Source of the DNA: Flavobacteriaceae bacterium | GTDB lineage: Bacteria > Bacteroidota > Bacteroidia > Flavobacteriales > Flavobacteriaceae | Length of the DNA stretch: 64,000 nucleotides | NCBI GenBank assembly: GCA_017852075.1 | Contig: JAFMLQ010000003.1 | Location: 1-64,000 of the forward strand | Reading direction: 5' to 3' | In this document: in pieces, positions 1 to 7,854 of the stretch | How positions within the stretch are numbered: position 1 is the stretch's first letter | How the letters are laid out: the number at the start of each line of letters is the position of its first letter | Made by a program: the position numbers and the translations under genes | The notes under the pieces: generated by a model | Told to the model about the DNA's origin: nothing | What the model saw: the letters and a program-made list of their open reading frames with translations, nothing else | The model's database searches: none

Positions 1-27
1 GGGGATATCACATGTAATTTGATCCAT
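1..27 (-). CDS. possible first codons of a divergent gene cut by the left edge
   Basis: On the minus strand an ATG at 27 opens a frame reading MDQITCDIP to the window edge with no stop. Nothing in nine residues identifies a family. The 155 bases between this ATG and the gene at 183 would be a divergent promoter region if the call is right. It contains TTGACA at 119-124 and TACAAATG at 144-151, a weak promoter-like pair for the rightward genes. This may equally be a chance ATG. Confidence 0.2.
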
Positions 28-182
28 CGAAAGAAGTAATTATATCATAAAATGATATCGGTCAATTCAATGACAGACCAAAAATGGTTATATTTATAAG
101 TATTCCATTTTTCAATTGTTGACACCAATAGTGTGTGGTCACATACAAATGAGGTGTACGACAGCATTCAAAATTCCCCTCT

Positions 183-803
183 ATGAAAACTGTATTACTT
201 GTTTTTGCTAAAGCTCCTATTACTGGGGAAGTAAAGACACGTCTTGGGGAAAAAATAGGTATGGAAGCATCGAAGTGGGTCTATGAAAAGTTGCTCTTAC
301 GCACTTCTCAAATTTCAAAAAAAAGCAAACTCAAAACGGTTGTTTTTTACAACAAAATCACAGAGGGTAAGAACCCTTATTTCCGCCATGCTAAAGATCA
401 TAAAGTACAATCAGGATCCGATTTAGGCGAAAAAATGCAAGCTGCGTTTCTATGGGCTTTTGACCAAGGCTACCAAAAAGTGTTACTCATAGGTAGTGAT
501 TTGTGGTCGCTCCACGAAAGCACATTGCTAGAAGCAGAATACGCTTTAGATCAACATGATATTGTCATCGGCCCTTCCTATGACGGTGGCTACTACTTAC
601 TGGGAATGAAGAAAATGAATACAGAAATTTTTAAGGATATTCCCTGGAGTACCCCTCAGGTTTTTAGAAAAACAATACTCAAGATTTCTGAAAAATCCAT
701 TCATCATCTTGAGATTGCAAACGATGTAGACAATCTTGAAGATTTAAAGGCCAATGCTTCTCTTTTTATCAGCTACCAAAAATGGATTGCTAAAAATTGT
801 TAA
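183..803 (+). CDS. TIGR04282-family arsenosugar biosynthesis transferase (DUF2064)
   Basis: A 206-residue protein of the DUF2064/TIGR04282 family, a nucleotide-sugar-transferase-like fold found beside arsenosugar radical SAM genes. The N-terminal signature FAKAP (residues 8-12) followed by VKTRL (17-21) is the family hallmark. The metal/nucleotide Asp region GSD is at 104-106 and the GPxxDGGYYLLG motif is at 130-141. It is probably a soluble cytoplasmic enzyme. It is the first gene of a run with arsM, DUF547 and TIGR04283 (gaps of 46 and 17 bases, then an overlap), so one transcript is likely. The substrate is not proven; a role in building or attaching the sugar of organoarsenicals is inferred from gene neighbourhood. 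Family assignment is firm. Confidence 0.85.
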   Translation: MKTVLLVFAKAPITGEVKTRLGEKIGMEASKWVYEKLLLRTSQISKKSKLKTVVFYNKITEGKNPYFRHAKDHKVQSGSDLGEKMQAAFLWAFDQGYQKVLLIGSDLWSLHESTLLEAEYALDQHDIVIGPSYDGGYYLLGMKKMNTEIFKDIPWSTPQVFRKTILKISEKSIHHLEIANDVDNLEDLKANASLFISYQKWIAKNC

Positions 804-849
804 AGGGCTAGTCCCCTACCCATAAATCTGTTACTTTTAAAATAAAAAA

Positions 850-1818
850 ATGTCGTATCTCGAAACTACTATAGATGTTTACAAAGAAGCTGCTCTTACA
901 CCAGATGTAGGTCTGTGTTGTACTACGAGTCCCATTTGGCAATTTCCGGGCTTATCCATCCCCACAAAAATGCAAGAAATGAACTATGGCTGTGGGAGCA
1001 CTGTACACCCAAGGGACTTAGTAGGGAATCCAAAGATACTCTATGTGGGCGTAGGGGGAGGGATGGAACTCCTTCAATTCAGTTATTTTTCCCGTCAAAA
1101 GGATGGGGTTATTGGAGTGGATGTAGTGGATGAAATGCTCGAAGCCTGTGCTGCTAATTTTGAGGAAGCAAAAAAAGAAAATCCCTGGTTTCAACCCGAT
1201 TTTGTGCGATTAGCAAAAGGGGATGCACTCGCCTTACCTGTAGAAGACGCTAGTGTAGATGTGGCGGCGCAAAACTGCTTGTTCAATATTTTTAAAACCG
1301 ATGAATTAAAACGTGCTTTAAAAGAAATGTATCGGGTGTTAAAGCCAAACGGTCGCCTGGTAATGAGTGATCCCATTTGTGAACAACCCATGAACGAAAC
1401 CCTCCGCAACGACGAACGCCTTAGGGCATTGTGCCTTTCAGGCTCCCTTCCGCTAAATACCTATTTGGAAATGCTTACCGAAGTAGGCTTTGGCACCATC
1501 GAAGTTCGTGCGAGAAGACCCTATCGAATTTTAGACCCTTCACATTATCCTACCAAAGAAACTTTATACATCGAAAGTGTAGAAGTCTGTGCCATCAAAG
1601 ATCCTATGCCTGAAGATGGACCCTGTATTTTTACAGGAAAGAACGCTATCTATTTTGGCTCCAATGATTTTTTTGATGATGGAAAAGGTCATGTATTGCT
1701 TCAAAATCAACCTATAGCCATATGCGACAAAACTGCAAATGCACTGGCTCAACTCAATCGCGATGATCTTTATCTCTCAGCCGCTACCTTTCATTATGAC
1801 GGTGGCGGATGTTGTTAA
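850..1818 (+). CDS. arsM: arsenite methyltransferase ArsM, arsenosugar type
   Basis: A 322-residue SAM-dependent methyltransferase that would methylate As(III), giving the dimethylarsenic species used for arsenosugars. SAM motif I is YVGVGGGMEL (65-74), with a GDALALP post-motif near 124-130. Three cysteines sit in the contexts known from ArsM enzymes: C48 in YGCGS, C143 in QNCLFN and C195 in ALCLSGSL. Their spacing (95 and 52) is close to the 102 and 50 of the characterised algal enzyme. Extra Cys pairs occur at 23-24 and at the very C-terminus (GGGCC), which could pass arsenic or bind metal. It lies between the two arsenosugar-type transferases. No arsR-like repressor is visible nearby. Confidence in ArsM is high; participation in arsenosugar synthesis rather than simple detoxification is inferred from neighbours. 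Confidence 0.88.
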   Translation: MSYLETTIDVYKEAALTPDVGLCCTTSPIWQFPGLSIPTKMQEMNYGCGSTVHPRDLVGNPKILYVGVGGGMELLQFSYFSRQKDGVIGVDVVDEMLEACAANFEEAKKENPWFQPDFVRLAKGDALALPVEDASVDVAAQNCLFNIFKTDELKRALKEMYRVLKPNGRLVMSDPICEQPMNETLRNDERLRALCLSGSLPLNTYLEMLTEVGFGTIEVRARRPYRILDPSHYPTKETLYIESVEVCAIKDPMPEDGPCIFTGKNAIYFGSNDFFDDGKGHVLLQNQPIAICDKTANALAQLNRDDLYLSAATFHYDGGGCC

Positions 1819-1835
1819 CCCTTAAATATCTTATG

Positions 1836-2531
1836 ATGAAATACATTAGCCCTCTTCTTTTATTCTTTTTTTGCTTCTCTGCGATAGCTCAAAAAAACAT
1901 TCACCACCGCTGGAATAACCAACTTCAAAAATACGTGTCTGAAGCAGGTACAGTCGACTACAAATCTTGGCAGAATGATCAAGAAAATTTAGAAGCCTAC
2001 CTTGAAACCCTAGCCCAATTTCCCCCTTCAGAAAACTCTTCCAAAAATCACAAATTGGCTTATTGGATCAATGCATACAACGCTCTGACGGTACAGCTCA
2101 TTTTAAAAAATTACCCCTTAAAAAGCATCAAAGAAATCAAATCTCCTTGGGATAATCCGATTTTTAGTACGGGGGGAAACCAATACAGTTTGGGTGATAT
2201 CGAACACAAAATTTTACGAAAAATGGACGAACCTCGAATACATTTTGCCATCAATTGTGCTTCGGCTTCTTGTCCCAAATTACTGAATAGTGCCTTTCAA
2301 GAAAAGCAGCTTGAGCAGCAGCTAGTAGAAGTAACCCAGTCTTTTTTAAAAGATCCCACAAAAAATATAATCCAGCCGGATCAATTAGAACTTTCCAAAA
2401 TTTTCCTTTGGTTTGGCAAAGACTTTGGTTCTAAAGCCGATCTCCTTTCTTTTATTGCAAAATTTAGCGGCGTTAGCTTGGATCGTCCAAAGATCGACTA
2501 TCTCACATATGACTGGAGCCTCAACGAATAA
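1836..2531 (+). CDS. secreted DUF547 protein of the arsenosugar cluster
   Basis: A DUF547 protein of about 231 residues with a clear Sec signal peptide (MKYISPLLLFFFCFSAIAQ), so it is exported to the periplasm or beyond. The DUF547 core is visible: AYWINAYNALTVQLIL, the IEHKILR segment and the FAINCASASCPKL motif with its conserved His/Cys pattern. The biochemical role of DUF547 is unknown, although the fold resembles papain-like enzymes. An in-frame ATG at 1809 overlaps the arsM stop, but ATG 1836 (or 1833) gives the natural signal peptide. It overlaps the next gene by 23 bases, implying coupled translation. DUF547 genes recur beside rSAM/arsenosugar genes, which agrees with its position here. 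Confidence 0.82.
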   Translation: MKYISPLLLFFFCFSAIAQKNIHHRWNNQLQKYVSEAGTVDYKSWQNDQENLEAYLETLAQFPPSENSSKNHKLAYWINAYNALTVQLILKNYPLKSIKEIKSPWDNPIFSTGGNQYSLGDIEHKILRKMDEPRIHFAINCASASCPKLLNSAFQEKQLEQQLVEVTQSFLKDPTKNIIQPDQLELSKIFLWFGKDFGSKADLLSFIAKFSGVSLDRPKIDYLTYDWSLNE

Positions 2532-3213
2532 AATCAACCTCTCCATTATTGTGCCCGTTCTCAACGAGAGACACTACATCAACTCATTTGTTGCCCATTT
2601 GGAAGCCCAATGGCAGGAACCTAGAGAACTGATTTTTGTAGATGGCGGTAGTACTGACGGCACTTGGGAATGGTTACAAAAGCAGCAGCTAACCTCGTAT
2701 CGCAGTCCACAAGGCAGGGCTGTTCAATCCAATACAGGAGCCCACCACGCAAATGGCAACCTATACTATTTTGTCCATGTAGATAGTACACTTCCCTACC
2801 ATTTTGACCATGCCCTTTTGCAAGCTCATTACAATGGAGCTACCGCAGGTTGCTTTCAACTTGAATTTGATTCTAAGCACTGGTTATTGCAGTGGGCTGC
2901 TGCGGGTAGTCGATGGAATCATCTGTTATGTCGTGGAGGAGATCAATCCCTTTTCATTACGAAAAAGCGTTTTGAAACTTTAAAGGGTTTTAATCACCAC
3001 TACAAGGTTTGTGAAGACCTTGAGCTAATTAAAAGACTTTACCAACAGGGAAGTTTTAAAGTACTCCCACAAAAGATAAGAACCTCTTCTCGTCGATTTC
3101 ATCAAAATGGAATACTGCGTCTTTTGATACATTTTGGCGTACTCCATCTCACACATTGGTGTGGTGCAGGTCCTCAATTTCTTTATCGCTATTACCGTTG
3201 GGCTGTACGCTAG
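2509..3213 (+). CDS. TIGR04283-family arsenosugar biosynthesis glycosyltransferase (GT2)
   Basis: A GT2-fold transferase of about 234 residues. LSIIVPVLNE opens the Rossmann-like domain; FVDGGSTDGT (43-52) carries the nucleotide-sugar binding Asp. The GRAVQSNTGA segment, HVDST (DXD-like) and the C-terminal block with RGGDQSLF, CEDLEL and SSRRF are typical of TIGR04283. The start is ATG 2509, inside the DUF547 gene; a longer frame from 2413 only adds sequence antisense-like in quality. With TIGR04282 it forms the pair of transferases that accompany ArsM/ArsS in many bacteria. Substrate is inferred, not shown. Its stop codon shares the palindrome CTAG with the convergent small gene on the other strand. 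Confidence 0.83.
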   Translation: MTGASTNKINLSIIVPVLNERHYINSFVAHLEAQWQEPRELIFVDGGSTDGTWEWLQKQQLTSYRSPQGRAVQSNTGAHHANGNLYYFVHVDSTLPYHFDHALLQAHYNGATAGCFQLEFDSKHWLLQWAAAGSRWNHLLCRGGDQSLFITKKRFETLKGFNHHYKVCEDLELIKRLYQQGSFKVLPQKIRTSSRRFHQNGILRLLIHFGVLHLTHWCGAGPQFLYRYYRWAVR

Positions 3214-3401
3214 GTAAGCTCCCCAATAATGAGATAATATGAACCAAAAATGGCAATGTAAATTAAGCCACAAGAGACGAGCCAGATGATGAAATAAAGA
3301 CTCCCCGAGAACCAATCAAATCCGGTTCGGAATTCTTTTAAAACTCGTACTAAAACAACAATACAGCACAGTGTAAAGAGGATAGAAAGTAGGATGATCA
3401 T
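3210..3401 (-). CDS. small two-helix membrane protein, unknown function
   Basis: A 63-residue frame encoding two hydrophobic helices (about 1-18 and 33-57) separated by a charged loop VLKEFRTGFDW. I do not recognise a family. It is convergent to the TIGR04283 gene, and the two stop codons share CTAG at 3210-3213. The same kind of stop sharing occurs at four other well-supported convergent pairs in this window, which favours a real gene. Composition also looks like a membrane protein, not random antisense. The longer overlapping minus frame 3025-3315 is antisense to the transferase and was discarded. The 170 bases upstream (3402-3571) show no other convincing feature. Confidence 0.5.
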   Translation of the reverse strand: MIILLSILFTLCCIVVLVRVLKEFRTGFDWFSGSLYFIIWLVSCGLIYIAIFGSYYLIIGELT

Positions 3402-3571
3402 AAAAATTGGGTTTTACTAATTAGGGGTTTATATTGTTTGATGCGTACGGCTTTTCCAAAAAAGAATTTCCAATGATATACACTCAAATGTACCCAAGAG
3501 TTTGGATTTTTGGTACAAAACAAAATGGACTAGGGTATGTTGTAGGTGTTGAAAATTTAGGGCAGAAAACA

Positions 3572-4030
3572 TCAGCTAATGGTGTTACAGGTTTTGATTA
3601 AATCAGGCAGTACATATTCCCACCCTTGTTGACATTTTTTTTGTTGATTTGCACCATCTTTGAGAGTGCTAAAATCTCCTTGTTCAATACGAAGTAGCGT
3701 CCCCTCTGATTGAGACTCTAAATAAAAGTGTAGTTCAGAAACTTCAGAATCGTGATCTTTGGTGGGCTTATGGAAAATCGTAAAGGCCAAATGAAAATAG
3801 GGTTCATACACCAAAACTTTTGCAGTGACATGATCTTCCCAACTACCTTCTTTGTTTTTAGCTCTCCAAACTGCAGTTCCTCCAGGGAGCCATTCGGCAT
3901 GTAATTGACACTGATATATATATTTTTCAGTGAGTTTGGGTTCCGTCAAAACCTTCCAGACTGTTTCTTGGGTAGCCTCAATAGTGGCGGCAACTTTCGC
4001 CCAAGTCAAGAAATCCTTTGAAGATCTCAT
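3572..4030 (-). CDS. SRPBCC (START/AHSA1-like) domain protein
   Basis: A 152-residue protein with the helix-grip SRPBCC pattern. An N-terminal strand is followed by IEATQETVWKVLTEPK (first helix), a central acidic sheet and a long C-terminal helix ending near QQGWEYVLPDL, which resembles the AHSA1 pattern of a Trp in the last helix before the end. Such proteins bind hydrophobic ligands or act as small cyclase, hydrolase or chaperone cofactors; no catalytic residues identify the ligand. It is transcribed away from the FAD oxidoreductase gene and sits inside the arsenosugar-type island, but its link to that pathway is unknown. Fold assignment is good, function is open. Confidence 0.7.
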   Translation of the reverse strand: MRSSKDFLTWAKVAATIEATQETVWKVLTEPKLTEKYIYQCQLHAEWLPGGTAVWRAKNKEGSWEDHVTAKVLVYEPYFHLAFTIFHKPTKDHDSEVSELHFYLESQSEGTLLRIEQGDFSTLKDGANQQKKCQQGWEYVLPDLIKTCNTIS

Positions 4031-4157
4031 GAAAAAAGGGGTTGAGGTTTAAGAAAAAAGAATAGGATTGCGGAAAGAAAGGTCTGCATAAGACTTAAGA
4101 TTTGGTTAAACTAAAGTACAAATTATTTTTTTGTTCTAAAAGCTCTAACTTAGCCTT

Positions 4158-5522
4158 ATGCAGAAAAAAATCACCCCAAAATCGATCGTTATCATTGGAA
4201 ATGGAATTTCTGGAATCACTGCTGCACGACATATTCGCAAATATTCAACGCATCAAATTACAGTTATTTCCGAGGAACATCCTTATTTTTTTTCTCGAAC
4301 GGCACTAATGTATGTGTACATGGGGCACATGAAGTTTGAACATACCCAGCCCTATGAAAGTCATTTTTGGAAAAAAAATAGAATCACGTTAAAGCAAGGT
4401 CGTGTTGAAATGGTAAATACGAAAAACAAAACACTTCAGTTTACCAACGGGGAAGAATTGGTATATGACAGTTTGATTTTAGCCACAGGAAGCAAGCCTA
4501 ATAAATTTGGATGGAAAGGACAGGATGCTAAAGGGGTTATGGGACTCTACCACAAACAAGACTTGGAAACACTGGAACACTATGCGCCCAACTCCAATGT
4601 ATGTAAACGCGCCGTAATCGTTGGAGGAGGATTGATCGGGATTGAGTTGGCAGAGATGTTACACTCCCGTCATATCCCAGTGACTTTTTTGGTTCGAGAA
4701 AACAGCTTTTGGAATGGAGTACTCCCCGAACGAGAGTCAGAAATAATCAATCGAGAAATACGCGAAAAGGGAATAGATTTAAGACTTAATACAAATCTCA
4801 AAGAAATTATAACCGATGAAAATGGACAAGTACGAGGAATTATTACTGCAGAAGATGCAGAGGAAATCCCATGCAACCTAGTAGGACTTACAGCTGGAGT
4901 TTCGCCTAATATTTCTTTTTTAGCGGGTTCAGGTATTAAAACCAACCGAGGGGTTTTAGTCAATCGTTATCTGGAGACCAATATTCCTGACATTTATGCA
5001 ATCGGTGATTGTGCAGAACAGCAGGAACCCATTGGAGAACGACGCTCTATAGAAGCTGTTTGGTATACTGGACGCATGATGGGAGAAACGGTAGCTCAAA
5101 CCCTGTGTGAAAATCCAAGAACTTACAATCCGGGACATTGGTTTAACTCAGCTAAGTTTTTTGACATCGAATACCAAACTTACGGTTGGGTAGGGTCAGT
5201 GCCCAAAAAAGAGGAGGCCCGTTTTTATTGGGAACATCCTTCTGAAAAAAAATGTATTCACATAAATTTTGACCAGAAGTCACGAAATTTTTTTGGAATA
5301 AACACCTTTGGAATACGATTGCGACATCCCTTTTTTGATCGAGCACTTCAAGAGGGTGAAACCGTAGACTATGTATTGGAACACTTTGCGGATGCCAATT
5401 TTGATCCTGAGTTTTATCCGCAATATGAGCAGGAAATCGTAAATCAATTCAATCGAGAACAAAACACCCAAATCCAGCTAAAAAAGAAAAATTGGAAACG
5501 ATTTTTTTCAAATACTCCTTAA
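4158..5522 (+). CDS. FAD/NAD(P)-dependent disulfide-oxidoreductase-family reductase
   Basis: A 454-residue two-dinucleotide-fold flavoprotein. The FAD motif GNGISG is at 14-19, ATGSKP at 109-114, the NAD(P) motif VGGGLIGIE at 155-163 and the second FAD motif IYAIGDCAE at 279-287. There is no CxxxxC redox disulfide near the N-terminus, so it resembles NirB/rubredoxin-reductase-type electron-transfer enzymes, not glutathione reductase. The C-terminal about 130 residues form an extra domain with aromatic and charged residues. It is followed after 5 bases by the membrane 4Fe-4S protein, so the two probably form one redox unit moving electrons from NAD(P)H to iron-sulfur clusters. The acceptor is unknown. 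Confidence 0.78.
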   Translation: MQKKITPKSIVIIGNGISGITAARHIRKYSTHQITVISEEHPYFFSRTALMYVYMGHMKFEHTQPYESHFWKKNRITLKQGRVEMVNTKNKTLQFTNGEELVYDSLILATGSKPNKFGWKGQDAKGVMGLYHKQDLETLEHYAPNSNVCKRAVIVGGGLIGIELAEMLHSRHIPVTFLVRENSFWNGVLPERESEIINREIREKGIDLRLNTNLKEIITDENGQVRGIITAEDAEEIPCNLVGLTAGVSPNISFLAGSGIKTNRGVLVNRYLETNIPDIYAIGDCAEQQEPIGERRSIEAVWYTGRMMGETVAQTLCENPRTYNPGHWFNSAKFFDIEYQTYGWVGSVPKKEEARFYWEHPSEKKCIHINFDQKSRNFFGINTFGIRLRHPFFDRALQEGETVDYVLEHFADANFDPEFYPQYEQEIVNQFNREQNTQIQLKKKNWKRFFSNTP

Positions 5523-5527
5523 AGATC

Positions 5528-7108
5528 ATGAAAACAGTGCAAAAAATTGGGCTCAGTATTTTTCTATCAGGACTTTTGGTCTTTGTCTCTTTGTTGTTTG
5601 TAGGTACTTATAAGCTAACTCCCGCTCACTTTGAGCAAGTGGTTCAGAGTAAAGGCATCAAAAGCGAAGTGATCATTTCAGAATTCAACAATAAGATCGT
5701 TGGAAAATCCTTTTCAAATTCCCATGCTTTTTCTTCGGCACTCATCACAGCACTAGACCAGGCCAACGCAACCCATAAAAAGAAGCGCGAATGGGATAAA
5801 GTCATTTGGAGTAAACCCCACAGTTTTGCTTATGACCTAATCAAAAGTATGGAAGAAGGTGAAGTAGCCCAAAACAAAGTGCTTTATTGGTGGCTTACTT
5901 TTGGATTGGGTATTTTAGGGTCCTTACTTTTTATTTTACCAAATGTTATTTTACTAGGCCCTCCAGGCATAAAAAATAATGGTGTTTGGCATAGCAAAGC
6001 GACCAATCGTGGATGGATTGGGTGGATGACATTCCTTTTTTTAGTAGGCTTTTACATCCTTTTGTACTTCTACCCCAACTACATTGTCAACTGGGTTTAT
6101 TTGGTGGACCCCATTAGCATTAAGATTAGTGGCAATCCCGCAAGCCAGTGGTTCCTTTATGGCTTTTTATATTGTGTGGTAATGACAGTAATGGCAATAC
6201 GGATGTATATTAAATACCGAGACAACAAATACCAAATTTTGAGGACGACTTCCGTTTTATTTTTTCAGATTGTTTTTGCTTTTTTAATTCCGGAAATTTT
6301 AGTGCGCTTTGAACGTCCATGGTACGATTTTAAAAATGCCTTTCCATTGGATTATGATTTCTTTTTCAGTTGGAATCTCAAACAACTTATTTCTGAAGGT
6401 GGGTTTGGACTTTTTATTTTGGTATGGGGCATCGTTCTCACTTTGGTCATCGTCCCTGTAATGGTCTATTTTTTTGGCAAACGTTGGTATTGTTCTTGGG
6501 TATGTGGTTGTGGAGGTTTGGCAGAAACTCTTGGAGACCCCTACCGACACCTCTCCAACAAATCTGTGGGGGCATGGAAATTAGAACGTTGGATGGTACA
6601 CGGTGTTTTGGTTTTTGCCTTGGTGATGACGGGATTTACACTTTACAGTTATTTTAGTGGAGCTTCTACTGTAGTGGGTATCAAAACTCAAAACTTACAA
6701 GACACCTATGGCTTCCTGATCGGTTCCGTTTTTGCAGGAGTCATTGGTACGGGTTTTTATCCCATTTTTGGAAATCGGGTATGGTGTCGTTTCGGTTGCC
6801 CCCTAGCAGCATATCTTGGAATTGTACAACGTTTTAAATCGCGTTTTCGCATTACGACCAATGGTGGACAATGTATTTCTTGTGGCAATTGCTCTACCTA
6901 TTGCGAACAAGGGATCGATGTACGAGCCTACGCTCAAAAAGGAGAAAACATCGTTAGAGCAAGCTGTGTAGGTTGTGGGATCTGTAGTGCAGTCTGTCCT
7001 CGTGGAGTACTTAAATTGGAAAACGGTCCTGAACAAGGACGAATCAATCCTACCGAAATCTTATTGGGTAATGATGTGGACCTGATCCAACTTCTCAATC
7101 AAAAATAG
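5528..7108 (+). CDS. NapH/NosR-like polytopic 4Fe-4S membrane protein
   Basis: A protein of about 526 residues with several hydrophobic helices and a ferredoxin-like C-terminus. The membrane part contains two Cys motifs typical of the NapH/NosR/RdxA class: WYCSWVCGCGG, followed by LGDPYRH, and VWCRFGCPLAA. The tail carries two 4Fe-4S binding sets: CISCGNCSTYC (from about 449) and CVGCGICSAVCP (from about 481). Such proteins pass electrons across or along the inner membrane. ATG 5528 was chosen because the earlier in-frame ATG at 5492 lies inside the preceding gene. With the flavoprotein upstream it could power a reductive or radical step. That role is inference. Confidence 0.8.
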   Translation: MKTVQKIGLSIFLSGLLVFVSLLFVGTYKLTPAHFEQVVQSKGIKSEVIISEFNNKIVGKSFSNSHAFSSALITALDQANATHKKKREWDKVIWSKPHSFAYDLIKSMEEGEVAQNKVLYWWLTFGLGILGSLLFILPNVILLGPPGIKNNGVWHSKATNRGWIGWMTFLFLVGFYILLYFYPNYIVNWVYLVDPISIKISGNPASQWFLYGFLYCVVMTVMAIRMYIKYRDNKYQILRTTSVLFFQIVFAFLIPEILVRFERPWYDFKNAFPLDYDFFFSWNLKQLISEGGFGLFILVWGIVLTLVIVPVMVYFFGKRWYCSWVCGCGGLAETLGDPYRHLSNKSVGAWKLERWMVHGVLVFALVMTGFTLYSYFSGASTVVGIKTQNLQDTYGFLIGSVFAGVIGTGFYPIFGNRVWCRFGCPLAAYLGIVQRFKSRFRITTNGGQCISCGNCSTYCEQGIDVRAYAQKGENIVRASCVGCGICSAVCPRGVLKLENGPEQGRINPTEILLGNDVDLIQLLNQK

Positions 7109-7161
7109 TTTATCCCTCTTATCGCTTTGTAAACCCAGCTGCATTAGATACTTTTATACCG

Positions 7162-7854
7162 ATGACAAAAATTGCTGTAATCATACCCGCTTTTAACGAA
7201 GTTCATTCTATTGGAAAGGTGGTTGCAGCAATTCCAAACACCGTATACAAAATCGTTGTCGTAGATAATGCCTCTACAGATGCTACCGCTCAAGTTGCAG
7301 AAAGTCACGGTGCTGTGGTACTCCATGAAAAACAGAAAGGCTATGGTTATGCTTGTTTAAAAGGAATAGCTCATCTCCAAGAAGACCCTCCAGAGATTGT
7401 GGTGTTTTTAGACGGTGATTATTCAGATTATCCCGAAGACTTAGACCAACTCGTTGATCCGATTATAGAAGGAACTGTACTCTTTTGTCTAGGAGCACGA
7501 GATAAAAAATTAAGAGAACCAGGAGCGCTCACTCCACAACAAGTTTTCGGAAATGCCTTGGCATGCCTTCTAATGCGGTGGCTCTACCAAAGTAATTTTA
7601 CTGATTTGGGTCCTTTTCGAGCGATTCGTTGGCAGACATTGCAAAGTCTGGAAATGCATGACAAAACCTACGGTTGGACCGTAGAAATGCAGTTGAAAAT
7701 CTTAAGAAGAAAACTGCCTTATTCTGAAATTCCTGTGCGCTACCGAAAACGGATTGGAGTTTCTAAAGTTTCTGGTACTGTAAAAGGAACCCTCTTGGCA
7801 GGCTATAAAATACTAACTTGGATTGGTAAATTTTATTTCTCCAAATGGAAATAA
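7162..7854 (+). CDS. GT2 glycosyltransferase, dolichyl-phosphate sugar synthase type
   Basis: A 230-residue GT2 enzyme: IAVIIPAFNEVHSIGKVV, then VVVDNASTDAT and the DXD-type motif VFLDGDYSDYPED. The later LGPFRAIRW and YGWTVEMQLK segments are typical of the subgroup related to UDP-glucose/polyprenyl-phosphate glucosyltransferases. No membrane helices are evident except a weakly hydrophobic end, so it would work at the cytoplasmic face, charging a polyprenyl phosphate. It overlaps the next GT2 gene by 10 bases and belongs to a three-gene sugar-transfer set. Donor and acceptor are not determinable from sequence. Confidence 0.75.
   Translation: MTKIAVIIPAFNEVHSIGKVVAAIPNTVYKIVVVDNASTDATAQVAESHGAVVLHEKQKGYGYACLKGIAHLQEDPPEIVVFLDGDYSDYPEDLDQLVDPIIEGTVLFCLGARDKKLREPGALTPQQVFGNALACLLMRWLYQSNFTDLGPFRAIRWQTLQSLEMHDKTYGWTVEMQLKILRRKLPYSEIPVRYRKRIGVSKVSGTVKGTLLAGYKILTWIGKFYFSKWK

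Noticed and set aside
131..145. TGTGGTCACA-like symmetry upstream of the first gene, considered as an ArsR or CRP site
   Set aside because: Only 4-base arms; it does not match either known operator type.
1491..1510. TGGCAC followed by TTCG, considered as a sigma-54 promoter
   Set aside because: Lies inside arsM and the -12 element and spacing do not fit TGGCAC-N5-TTGC.
3473..3601. 42-codon frame on + strand between the small membrane gene and the SRPBCC gene
   Set aside because: No recognisable domain and no promoter; overlaps the SRPBCC end by 30 bases. Could be random.
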